Assembly (NCBI GenBank): GCA_022925895.1
Contig: JAKSYS010000382.1
Coordinates: 1 to 58,749, forward strand
From: Fragilaria crotonensis
Lineage: Eukaryota > Bacillariophyta > Fragilariophyceae > Fragilariales > Fragilariaceae
Length of the DNA stretch: 58,749 bases
Direction: 5' to 3'
Shown: in pieces, positions 46,919-56,126 of the stretch
How the letters are laid out: the number at the start of each line of letters is the position of its first letter
How positions within the stretch are numbered: position 1 is the first letter of the stretch
Notes under the pieces: model-generated
Told to the model about the DNA's origin: nothing
What the model saw: the letters and a program-made list of their open reading frames with translations, nothing else
Database searches by the model: none
Position numbers and translations under genes: made by a program

Positions 46919-47986
46919 ATGTCACAACCAAATACAGCTGGACATGCAAAAAGAAGCGCACACGAGTTCCGAGCGAGGGTCGACCCTCTCGAAGTCAGTG
47001 GTCCAATTCTCGTCAAGATGAAACAAATGTTGGGGTCGATTGCTGCATTGCAAGAATTCCGCGATCGCATGAATGAGGCGGACACCGCGAAAGGGAAGGT
47101 GGAACATTTAAGATTGCTAGCCCATGACGAATATCCGCTTTTCACGGGAGCTCTGGATGAGCCAATGAAGAAATTCTTCACAGGAAAAAATGCCTCACTG
47201 AGTTTTCCGGCTGTTGATTTGGGAACGGGTGGGGCCATTTATTGCTCACAGTTCGCCTTTCGGTATCGAACCCCATTCATTGGAGGAATGTTGCACTGGT
47301 ACCCAACAGATGTGACTCTTTCAGAAGCTAGGGTTTGTTTGCATTACATGACTTGTGAGAGGGACGAGAGGCCTTTCTTGTTTTGGGATCGCGACGGACA
47401 AGCGGTGTTTGCTGGTGATATTGTGGAGCTGATCGACTTGCCTCGTTATGAATTTAATGGTCGCGAAGCGGTTGTTTCGAATTCGGATAGCAAATACCAA
47501 GGCCGATTCACTGTGCAGCTCGATAAGCAATCTTTCCGGTTGAAGCCTGAGAATATGCTCAAGACAGACGCTCCAGAAAACCACCCTGCACTGTCTTTGG
47601 AGGAACTGCAACAACAAAACCTATCTCCTCAGGGTGGCGATAAAGATGTTATCAACGCACTCTTGGAACGTTTGATGAAGGTTGACGTCATAAATACAGA
47701 GACATGGAACAGAATTGAGTACTTGAACTCGAAATGCGCCCTGGTGACGTGTATGAACATTTTGAGTGATCTTGGAAAGTCATCGCATGGCTGGAAGAAT
47801 ACGCTGGAACTTGCATCCAGATTGTTAACCCGAGGTGGCTATCTTTTGCAATATGACGAATGCTTGCATAAATACGGCAATGTTCGTGTTATGGAGGAGT
47901 ACATCGCCTCAAAATCGCTGCGACTGCAGTTATGCAATCAAGCTGTTGGAAGTGACACAATTCTTCTGTTGTGGCGGAGGAAGTAA
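46919..47986 (+). CDS. hypothetical protein with SH3-like module and methyltransferase-like C-terminus
   Basis: 355 residues in one unbroken frame. The N-terminus is helical (LVKMKQMLGSIAALQEFRDR). The middle (about residues 165-222) has an SH3/KOW-like module, DIVELIDLPRYEFNGREAVV followed by KYQGRFTVQLDKQSFRLKPE and NM. This 'NGxxGxV...GRxxVxL...KPxN' pattern is common in stramenopile proteins. The last 90 residues (CALVTCMNILSDLGKSSHGW, then LELASRLLTRGGYLLQYDEC) resemble the later strands of a Rossmann methyltransferase, but no clear SAM-binding GxGxG is seen; VDLGTGGAIY near residue 98 is a possible degenerate site. The function is unknown. The frame begins at its first ATG. Confidence 0.6.
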   Translation: MSQPNTAGHAKRSAHEFRARVDPLEVSGPILVKMKQMLGSIAALQEFRDRMNEADTAKGKVEHLRLLAHDEYPLFTGALDEPMKKFFTGKNASLSFPAVDLGTGGAIYCSQFAFRYRTPFIGGMLHWYPTDVTLSEARVCLHYMTCERDERPFLFWDRDGQAVFAGDIVELIDLPRYEFNGREAVVSNSDSKYQGRFTVQLDKQSFRLKPENMLKTDAPENHPALSLEELQQQNLSPQGGDKDVINALLERLMKVDVINTETWNRIEYLNSKCALVTCMNILSDLGKSSHGWKNTLELASRLLTRGGYLLQYDECLHKYGNVRVMEEYIASKSLRLQLCNQAVGSDTILLLWRRK

Positions 47987-48262
47987 GCCCCAATTTTGAG
48001 TTCTATTTGAGTTCTATTAAAGAAGATCGGCATTTTAACCCTAAAATCACTGCTATTGTAAAGAATATGACCTCATCCTGTTCCTCCATGTTGGTATGGC
48101 CACTGTTCTCCGTGCCCTGTGCTCCCAATCCAACAGTCGAGGAAAGCCTAGGGAGTGTTCGGATAATGCTACTGTGTCCACGACCAAGAACAACATGTCA
48201 ACCGCATACCATCACACCATTCAATGGCATAGATTGTTAAGCAAGCCTTTCCTGTGTATGTT

Positions 48263-49152
48263 CTACTCTCCTTCATATGGTGGATGCCTGGACTGTGATA
48301 AACGTGAATGGGGGACCGCACGCAATCGCTGCCATAGTACCTTCCTGTTGGAAGATTTTTGAAACACAGATCCATTAGCAAGTGCACAGGAGGAACAGCA
48401 CCCTTGGAAGGCGGGTTCGTCGCTCCCATACCAGAGGTTATGTCCGTGTCGATGAATCCCGGAGTACAGGAGTTGATGATCAAATCGGGTTCTTCAGAAG
48501 CGTGGAGTATGGTATATGCATTAAGGAGAGCTTTGCTGAATCCGTAACCATCAGTAACGTCTGCACGAGATTCGGCAAGCTTATCGAGTTCATCCACACC
48601 GCCAATGAGTGCTGGGTTGGTCAACTTCTTGCGCAGAATGGGATCTCTACAGCGTGACACAAAGCTTGGCCCAGATGCACTGGCAACATTGACAATTCGC
48701 CCACCAGGTTTCTGCAAGAGCTTTGAGAATTCTGAATTGACACGACGAGGACCGAAGTAATTGACATCGACGGTTTCCTCCACAGTGAAGCCAAATCCAA
48801 TTCCTGCGTTGTTGACGATTCCATACAGCGGGCCTCCGATACTTGCAGCTGCCTTTCTAACAGATTCGTCAGATGACGTGTCGATTTGAAGCAACTCCAG
48901 TCGACCTTCACAACCTGGAACAGCGGCTTTGAGGTCTCTCGCGGCTGCTTCTCCACAAGTAGAGTCTCGAGCTCCCAAAATAACGTAGACATCAGGATGC
49001 TTCTCGAGTAAGAGCTGGCAAATGGCTTTACCAATACCCTTATTGGCACCAGTAACAAGGACTCTCTTCATTGTTGCTGGCGATAGCGATGGCGATGAGA
49101 GAGCTACTGATGGGACTACAAAAGCAAGGAACAGCCAAGTGGGGAACATCAA
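48263..49152 (-). CDS. carbonyl-reductase-like short-chain dehydrogenase (SDR)
   Basis: Classical SDR of the carbonyl reductase type, reducing carbonyls with NADPH. The N-terminal 20 residues form a signal-like hydrophobic segment (FPTWLFLAFVVPSVALSS), suggesting entry to the secretory path. A start at the internal Met (residue 28) would give a cytosolic form. The cofactor motif is VLVTGANKGIGKAIC (TGxxxGIG), followed by GIVNNAGIG (NNAG). The catalytic tetrad has Ser in VNVASASG, and Tyr and Lys in YGFSKALL. The C-terminal TPGFIDTDI and GRYYGSD are family-typical. The literal frame runs on to 48169. A one-base change in the G5 run at 48310-48314 would instead end the protein PPYEGE with a stop at 48263-48265, the usual SDR ending. 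I used that end. Confidence 0.88.
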
Positions 49153-49314
49153 CTTCCTATCGAAAGAGAGATCTGGTGAATGATGTCATGAGGCTCACTG
49201 ATCTTCGATCGGGAATGATATACTAGCTACTGTACTGTAGTACGCTAGTACGATGCATATGCACATACGACGTCTTCACGAAGTACTTGTACCAGTACTT
49301 GGTGAACGTTTTAC

Positions 49315-50053
49315 TGTATGGTGTATGGTGTATGGTGTATGGTGTATGGTGTATGGTGTATGGTGTATGGTGTATGGTGTATGGTGTATGGTGTATGGTG
49401 TATGGTGTATGGTGTATGGTGTATGGTGTATGGTGTATGGTGTATAGTGTATAGTGTATAGTGTATAGTGTATAGTGTATAGTGTATGGTGTATAATTGT
49501 ATAGTGTATAGTGTATGGTGTATAGTGTATAGTGTATAGTGTATGGTGTATAATTGTATGGTGTATAGTGTATAGTGTATAGTGTATAGTGTATAGTGTA
49601 TGGTGTATAATGTATAGTGTATAGTGTATAGTGTATATGTATAGTGTATGGTGTATAGTGTATAGTGTATAATTGTATAGTGTATAATTGTATAGTGTAT
49701 AGTGTATAGTGTATAGTGTATAGTGTATAGTGTATAGTGTATAGTGTATAATTGTATGGTGTATAGTGTATAGTGTATAGTGTATAGTGTATAGTGTATA
49801 GTGTATAGTGTATAGGTGTATGGTGTATAGTGTATAGTGTATAGTGTATAGTATAGTGGTGTATAGTGTATAGTGTATAGTGTATAGTGTATAGTGTATA
49901 GTTATATGGTGTATAGTGTATGGTGTATAATTGTATAGTGTATAGTGTATGGTGTATAGTGTATGGTGTATGGTGTATGGTGTATGGTGTATGGTGTATG
50001 GTGTATGGTGTATGGTGTATGGTGTATGGTGTATGGTGTATGGTGTATGGTGT
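49315..50053. repeat. heptamer microsatellite (GTGTATG/GTGTATA)n
   Basis: About 740 bp of a 7-bp repeat. The flanks (49315-49446 and about 49961-50053) are almost pure GTGTATG. The centre is mainly GTGTATA with scattered GTGTATG and irregular TATAATTGTA insertions. Because the array lacks stops, long false open frames appear on both strands (Tyr/Thr/Ile/His-rich on the minus strand). Confidence 0.97.
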
Positions 50054-52372
50054 GGTATGGATAATCCGCACAGATGCACTTGGTGAACTGGGACACCGGG
50101 ACTCTGCTATTATTCATACAGTACTCCAAGTAACAGCATATGTGCGTTGTCATTGTGTACCTCCCTGGTACTACAGTACTGTAAAAAAGTAGGACGTGGG
50201 CAAGATATGCATATTGGTTGCAGGGTTTATGGGGTTTTATGTTTTATTGTACTTGTACCATTACTAGTAGGGACTCGTACCAGGTACCGCTGGTTTACGT
50301 CGGTTGCTATTTTGCTGTACGAGAGGTACATACCTGGTAGTAGTACCTGTTCACCTGGTAGTTGGCGAGAGCCCGGAACCCGGAACTAATACAATAGTGA
50401 CGAAACTACATAATTATAGGCTTTTCACCTCGCAACAGCCGTTAGGCCGGGCCAACTACCGATAGTAGCCCCTCCCAAAACTTTTTCGGAGAATGCAAGG
50501 CTTTACATTCCTCTTTCCTCTACAAGCGCGACATTGCCTACAACCGATTACTCAAGTCGAATGCCTACCGGTAGTACAACTACTGTAGCCACTACGTCCT
50601 CCTGGGCTTTGTAATAAGTGATTCTGTGCAGCAACGCACCTGGTAACTCCACGCATCTCTCCTAACGCAACAACACAAAAAAGGGTGTGAAAAATACTAC
50701 AGCCAGTATCAAGATGATGACAAAATTGAAGCCATGACTCTTCTGCTGGCAGGCTGGTGCTTCAAGGCATGCTGGCAGCAAAATGCAAAGGAACACTACT
50801 AGACAGCTTCCTCTCATTTGTCCGCAAATGCCAGTATATGCTCCAGAAGGCCTCCTCCTAAACAAAGGTTCGATTGACAGAGCAAGAGGACCTCCTACAC
50901 AAAGGTTGTGTTGAGAGCTGTAATCCCCATGTTCGCAGGTGCAGTCCAAACTTGCAAGCATTTGGGGTCATTGATTCCCCAGCAAATGATGCAAACTTCT
51001 ACTCGATGTGGGTGCAATTATTCCCTACCATTTTGGGAAAAAGACATCTCCCTTTATGCCAAATTGGCTTTTTGATTCCATTGCATATGGGTTTCTTGAG
51101 CAAAGGCAATCTCACAAGAAATATAGAAATTGACAAGAAGAACCTCATTGAGTGCTGTGAAGAAGAACAAAGTAGTTTCTTGAAGCAAGGCAGCACAGTG
51201 CTGGTCACACAGCAGCCAAGTGGGCAACAAGAAGAGATGAGTATTGGATTAGCTAGTATTCAGAATTTAAAACAGCAGAATCAGGGACAGGAGACATGTT
51301 GATAAGAATGGATCATCTTGAAATGATGCGAATAGTCACTGGAGTACAAGTTAACGTGATCAATCATTTACGTGCACATCAGCAGTTTGCCATCTGAATT
51401 ATCAGTGTTTCAAAACACTTCAAATCCTATGCTTTAAGGAACTGAAATTTTTCCTTCTTGCTGCAGTTTTCCTTCTTGCTGCATTAGAGCTGCAGCAACA
51501 CTGTAGTATTGCTTACTGCCGCAGTGGTGCCGCAGAGCGAAGTGCACTGGTATAATGGAACAAAGTCCTCTCCACCAGCCAGCATTGCTGCATAGTACTA
51601 CTGCGGCATTACTTTGTGCCGCCCACATACATTTTTGAGGAAGCATGGTACAACTTGAATCAGGTTCCCGGTACCAAGTTATGGAATAGTAGTACTGCAG
51701 TACACTGGCTTTGCTCACATGTTGCACAGACAGGACACGGTCACTCAGACATGTCAAGAATTCCAAATTTTGATCTGATCATTGGATTCAAATGCCATTG
51801 CTTGTACTAATGCTCAGTATTGCTGGCATTGCTTGATACAGTACCAAATCTCAGTTATTTAAATTTTGAGAAAGTTGTTTTACTCACACCAACGTAAAAC
51901 CTTCAATGATTGAGACCTTCAATCATTGGGAGGACTTCCTCTAGCTTCAGTAGCAAATCAATCCCATTCACCACAAAGTCAATCCCACCAACTCCAAGAA
52001 CTTCCATTTGACCTTTGTTTCCATTGTTGAATCCTTTCCTTAATGTAAATTCTCGATGCTTGGTTTGAAATATAATTCAACCAACATCATTGGTGTCCTG
52101 ATTCTGATCAGCAGTACGACAACAATCAACTCTGATACTGGTACTGTCTCGTGCAATGTACTAGTACTGACTACTGACCATCATAAACAGTAGCACTCGA
52201 CACTCGACACTCGACACTGGGTCAGTAGCACAGTAGCGCTTGCACGTGACCCTTGACACAGACGCAAAACGCAAGCTATGTCTCTCGTTTTGCTCGTTCT
52301 TCCCACTTCGACTCCTCCTCAGTCCTCAGTCCTCAGTCCTCTTTCATCTGGGTAGAAGTTATTAATCAAAAA
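50054..52372. other. 2.3-kb gene-poor stretch
   Basis: GTAC- and CTAG-centred palindromes are frequent (for example near 50160, 50275 and 51670). A plus-strand open frame at 50874-51302 (142 codons) and others have no family motif and ordinary intergenic composition. Short direct repeats occur: GACACTCGACACTCGACACT (52198-52217) and repeated CCTCAGT (52318-52338), just upstream of the next gene. Confidence 0.5.
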
Positions 52373-55135
52373 ATGAATCAAGTAATTGATCTTTCCAGTG
52401 ATCCTGATGAGCAAATGGATTTATTGGATTTGAAAGATGATGAGAACTTTCATTGTATGGATGGTGATGAGGATGCTGAGGAGAAACGTCGCCGTCGGCG
52501 GCGACTGAAGTTTCTCCTAAATCCGAGCGTTACCCCCTCTTTCATCGCAATCATTTCTCCAAACTACCAAGACTTTCTGCCAAAACGAATCAGAGTGAAT
52601 ATCAATGAACGCCTCGGCGTGCCTGTCAAAAAGCCACGATTAACAATCCAACTTTCTCCGAAACCAACTCCTGTCCCCTCGTTTCCAGTCGCACCGCTTC
52701 CCCAGGACGAAGGGTATTACGAGGGTTTGGTCCCTCTGGGACAACCAGATGATGCCTTGTATCTTAACGAGCTTCATTTGGTGATACGAAATCAACTGGA
52801 ACTATTCAGCGCCACTGACGAAGATGTCCATACCACCCAGGCTGGTCGTCGAACTCCGACAGTTCGTGGGAAAGTTGGTGTTAGATGCGTACACTGTGCC
52901 AAGGTTGCACTGAAATGCCCTGTCGCAACACGGATATGGTCACCAGGGTCGGTATCGTATCCCATTAACGTGGAGGGACTTTATTCCGTGTGCACCCAAA
53001 AAATTCAGCTCCATTTTGAATCCTGTCCAAACATACCAGACGAAGTCAAAGCGCAAATGTATCGACTCTCGTACGACGCAAGTGGCAACTCTATTCGTCG
53101 CCAGAACCTCAACAACGCTGGTCATTCTTCGATGAGCGCTGGAACTTACTACCTAGTTTCTGCTAAGCGAATAGGGTTGCAGAACGTTCCTGGTGGCATA
53201 CGATTTGGTCGAGATTTGAAACTCCATCCCCTTTCAGTAGAATCAGTCCGAGCCGACGTTGAGGCGCAATTTAATGGAGGAAAGAAAGCGATATGTGCTT
53301 CGCAACTAAGACCCACTGCCATGTCAGATCCTATCGCCCCCAGAATCGCTGCGGACGAAGGGTCCGAAGGCGTTCTGGCTGCTGCGTTTGCTGAAGAAGA
53401 CTCCGAGACCATAATTGGTCGATCAGATGACAGCAAGCTAGTTACCGACTTCGTTTTTCTATGTGTACGACAAATGGCATATTGCCATGTTGTTCCTGCT
53501 GATTTTGAGAGTCGTGGAAAGAAGACAGCACTCATGCGGCTTGGGTTTACAGGGTTCTGTTGTCGCCACTGCTGTGAAGTTAACAACCCGGAAACCTCAA
53601 TGATGGTGGTCGACTACTCGTGTCGCTCCTTCACATCTGCTGCCGACAATCTGTCTTCGGCCATTACGAATTCATTTTATGTTCACCTCCAAAAGTGCTA
53701 CCTAGTACCGATAGAAATCCGTAAAGCATTGGCTGCCTACAAGAAAATCCACCCTCGCCAGATTTCACGTCTGGCCCATGGATCTCAGCGCCGGCTCTTC
53801 CATGCCATTTGGGATCGACTACGAGCCCGAGATGTACCTGAGGAAGAAATGAAGACCCGCTTGAGAAATGCGCCGAACCAGGCTCCTCAACCAGCCGAAC
53901 AACCGAAGATTGGAGCATTAACAGATACGGCAATTGCCACCCAAAAGAAAGACACCCCCCAACTAGTTCATTCAAGCGATAGTATCCCTGATGATGTCGC
54001 ATCTGACCATGCGAACGCCTTTGGGCATTCGATCTGTCATCCTCAGTGTGATGACGTTGAGACTGTGGCTATTCTAAAAGCGGCTGAAGAAAACCAGGAC
54101 TTCTCCTGCAACGATAATTTGATCAAACCCAGCGATCGCGCCCTGGTGACTGATTATGTCTTTCTAATGATGAGAAACATGAGAATAGCGATTCCGAACT
54201 CATCCGATTATGCAAGGGGAAGGAGAAGCACTAACTTGAATTCAAGGCTTGCTGGCTTTTGTTGCAAGTTTTGCCATGGTCAAGACGGATCAGTCTCTGC
54301 GACCGGAAGGTCCTTTCCATCGGCGCCTGACAACATGGCTTCTTCCCTGAATACGTCAATGTACAACCATATGCTTCGGTGCTTCTATGTTCCTGACAAT
54401 GTCAAAAGAGCAGTAATGAATCTCAAACGACTTCATTCTCAGCAGTGTGGGAACCTGAAATTCGGATCACAACGCAAGTTCTTCAATCTAGTCTACTCCC
54501 GACTTCTAGCCGTGGATGTTCCGCACGAATCGATCGAGGAGCAGACCGTTGCCACGACGAAAAGTAGCGCGCAGCCTACCATTGGCGACGAAATTCTAAC
54601 CCAGCTTGGGTTTATCCGAATTTCTACCAGTTGCATTGAATGTACCCGATGTCGACTACTCCCCCTCTCGCTCAGAGCTCCGAATGCGTGTTCAACCAAT
54701 GGTCTTAATGCGGAAGCGCTTGAATACCACAAGGAAAAATGCACTGGTCACAGCTTTTACCTGGGGTGGGTCGTAGACGCTATGAATAAAATGATGGATA
54801 AATCTACGGCACTTACATATGGTGCTCTGGAGCTGAACTCATTCAAGGTACTCTTGCAGGAGTTGCTTGGGGAGCCCGTTCTGGTGGAGTGCTTCCTTAC
54901 AAAATTTTTGGAATTGCTTCGTCACGCACGAGGTGATCTACTCGAATTGAGTGGTCCCGGCGTCACGGATCGAAATGCTGATCAACAGCTTGTCGGCCAA
55001 GTGAAACGTTTTGTTGATTGTGAGAAAGTGGGCAGTCTCTTCGAAAAATGGGCGAATGAAATTGGTGTTGAACCCCAATTGCGAGTCAACAAGAGTTTCT
55101 TCCATTTCTTTCAACTTTTATCCCCCGCCATCTAA
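52373..55135 (+). CDS. large protein with three Cys/His modules, diatom-type, function unknown
   Basis: 920 residues in one intact frame from the ATG at 52373; an upstream in-frame ATG at 52253 would add 40 unremarkable residues. The N-terminus starts MNQVIDLSSDPDEQ, which fits a SUMO-interacting motif (hydrophobic core plus acids), then acidic residues and a basic NLS-like run (EEKRRRRRRLKF). Three related modules follow. Module 1 (about 52870-53220) has VRCVHC, then HFESCPNIP and YLVSAKRIGL. Modules 2 (about 53430-53830) and 3 (about 54140-54520) have GFCCRHCC or GFCCKFCH, then RSFTSAADNL or RSFPSAPDNM, H-x4-C with a following P, and GSQRRLFHAIWDRL or GSQRKFFNLVYSRL. CxxC plus H and C suggests zinc binding. 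I recall such modules as widespread in diatoms. A nuclear location is inferred. Confidence 0.65.
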   Translation: MNQVIDLSSDPDEQMDLLDLKDDENFHCMDGDEDAEEKRRRRRRLKFLLNPSVTPSFIAIISPNYQDFLPKRIRVNINERLGVPVKKPRLTIQLSPKPTPVPSFPVAPLPQDEGYYEGLVPLGQPDDALYLNELHLVIRNQLELFSATDEDVHTTQAGRRTPTVRGKVGVRCVHCAKVALKCPVATRIWSPGSVSYPINVEGLYSVCTQKIQLHFESCPNIPDEVKAQMYRLSYDASGNSIRRQNLNNAGHSSMSAGTYYLVSAKRIGLQNVPGGIRFGRDLKLHPLSVESVRADVEAQFNGGKKAICASQLRPTAMSDPIAPRIAADEGSEGVLAAAFAEEDSETIIGRSDDSKLVTDFVFLCVRQMAYCHVVPADFESRGKKTALMRLGFTGFCCRHCCEVNNPETSMMVVDYSCRSFTSAADNLSSAITNSFYVHLQKCYLVPIEIRKALAAYKKIHPRQISRLAHGSQRRLFHAIWDRLRARDVPEEEMKTRLRNAPNQAPQPAEQPKIGALTDTAIATQKKDTPQLVHSSDSIPDDVASDHANAFGHSICHPQCDDVETVAILKAAEENQDFSCNDNLIKPSDRALVTDYVFLMMRNMRIAIPNSSDYARGRRSTNLNSRLAGFCCKFCHGQDGSVSATGRSFPSAPDNMASSLNTSMYNHMLRCFYVPDNVKRAVMNLKRLHSQQCGNLKFGSQRKFFNLVYSRLLAVDVPHESIEEQTVATTKSSAQPTIGDEILTQLGFIRISTSCIECTRCRLLPLSLRAPNACSTNGLNAEALEYHKEKCTGHSFYLGWVVDAMNKMMDKSTALTYGALELNSFKVLLQELLGEPVLVECFLTKFLELLRHARGDLLELSGPGVTDRNADQQLVGQVKRFVDCEKVGSLFEKWANEIGVEPQLRVNKSFFHFFQLLSPAI

Positions 55136-56126
55136 TGCCAGATAGTTGGTGGGAAGGGCGCGAACGTAAGGCAGACGTCGAATCCAACGTTTGATTTTCT
55201 GGTTCAGTCGTCGAATAAAGTGATCTTGTGACCGAAATAGACGGACACCGTCCCTTTCTCAATCCAAGTTGTTGATTTCAATGCCTTCAAATACGTTATT
55301 AAGTACTAAGGATGGTAGGAGGCACGCAGGCATTGCGTGTCAGAAACAAGGCATCCAAGCACTTTCTGTAGCTCACAAGACGCGCTGAAAGGTGCATTCA
55401 ATTTGTAAATGATTAGGAGTTCCTTAGGATGTAAATGGATTAGGAATTCCTAAGGACAGACTCCAACATGCAAGATTCCCGTGCACAACAAAACGAAAGG
55501 AATATTGTCCAAATCTATCTGCTATGAGGAAGAATGAATTAGGTCAAGGATGATGTCAAGAAAGTAGGATCTAAGAGACAAGATCAATTTGGTAAGACCT
55601 AGAGGTTGGGCAGGAGGACTGGTAGAGGTAATCTGAGCTATAGTCTCAAGTCTCAATGTCTCAACGTCAAAAGGAGAAAACAAATATAAGATATAGGGAT
55701 ACGACTTAAGACCCACTCAATCGTTAGGTTGTGCTGTCGAACTACTCCCGGTGCTGTAACTACCGTAGTCTACTCTCGTATGCATGGTTGTCGGTCTCAG
55801 GTCTACTTGTATGTGGCATACGTCATACGTCATACATGGTATTGTATACAAGTAGAATCCACTTCAGTTTTCCTTTACAGAGAGCATTAAAAACTCGCGC
55901 CAGATATTCAAAATTCGAACGTAGATTACATAGCGAAAATCTTTCCTGGCGCGAAAATGGAGGTTCCTCTCCTTCCTGTTTTCTCATGTGAATGTCATCA
56001 TGCTCGAGTGTACTCAAGTACAATAATCTTCTCTGAGTACGAACTCAGGAGTAATTGCACTTATTCGACCGCTTCATTCGTTACCAATTTCAGGAACGAA
56101 GATTGTGAGTAGGGACTTGGGACACG
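55136..56126. other. intergenic before the CTF4-like gene
   Basis: Near-direct repeats of AGGAGTTCCTTAGGATGTAAATGGATTAGGA-type sequence occur around 55408-55460 (only partly repeated: TTAGGA(A/G)TTCCT). There are also ATACGTCATACGTCATACAT repeats at 55817-55836. No gene is supported. Confidence 0.5.

Noticed and set aside
49223-50079. Long Tyr/Thr/Ile/His-rich open frames on both strands
   Set aside because: They are products of the stop-free 7-bp repeat array, not of a gene.
50874-51302. 142-codon plus-strand open frame
   Set aside because: It has no motif or recognisable family, and frames of similar size occur on the other strand. Not strong enough to call a gene.
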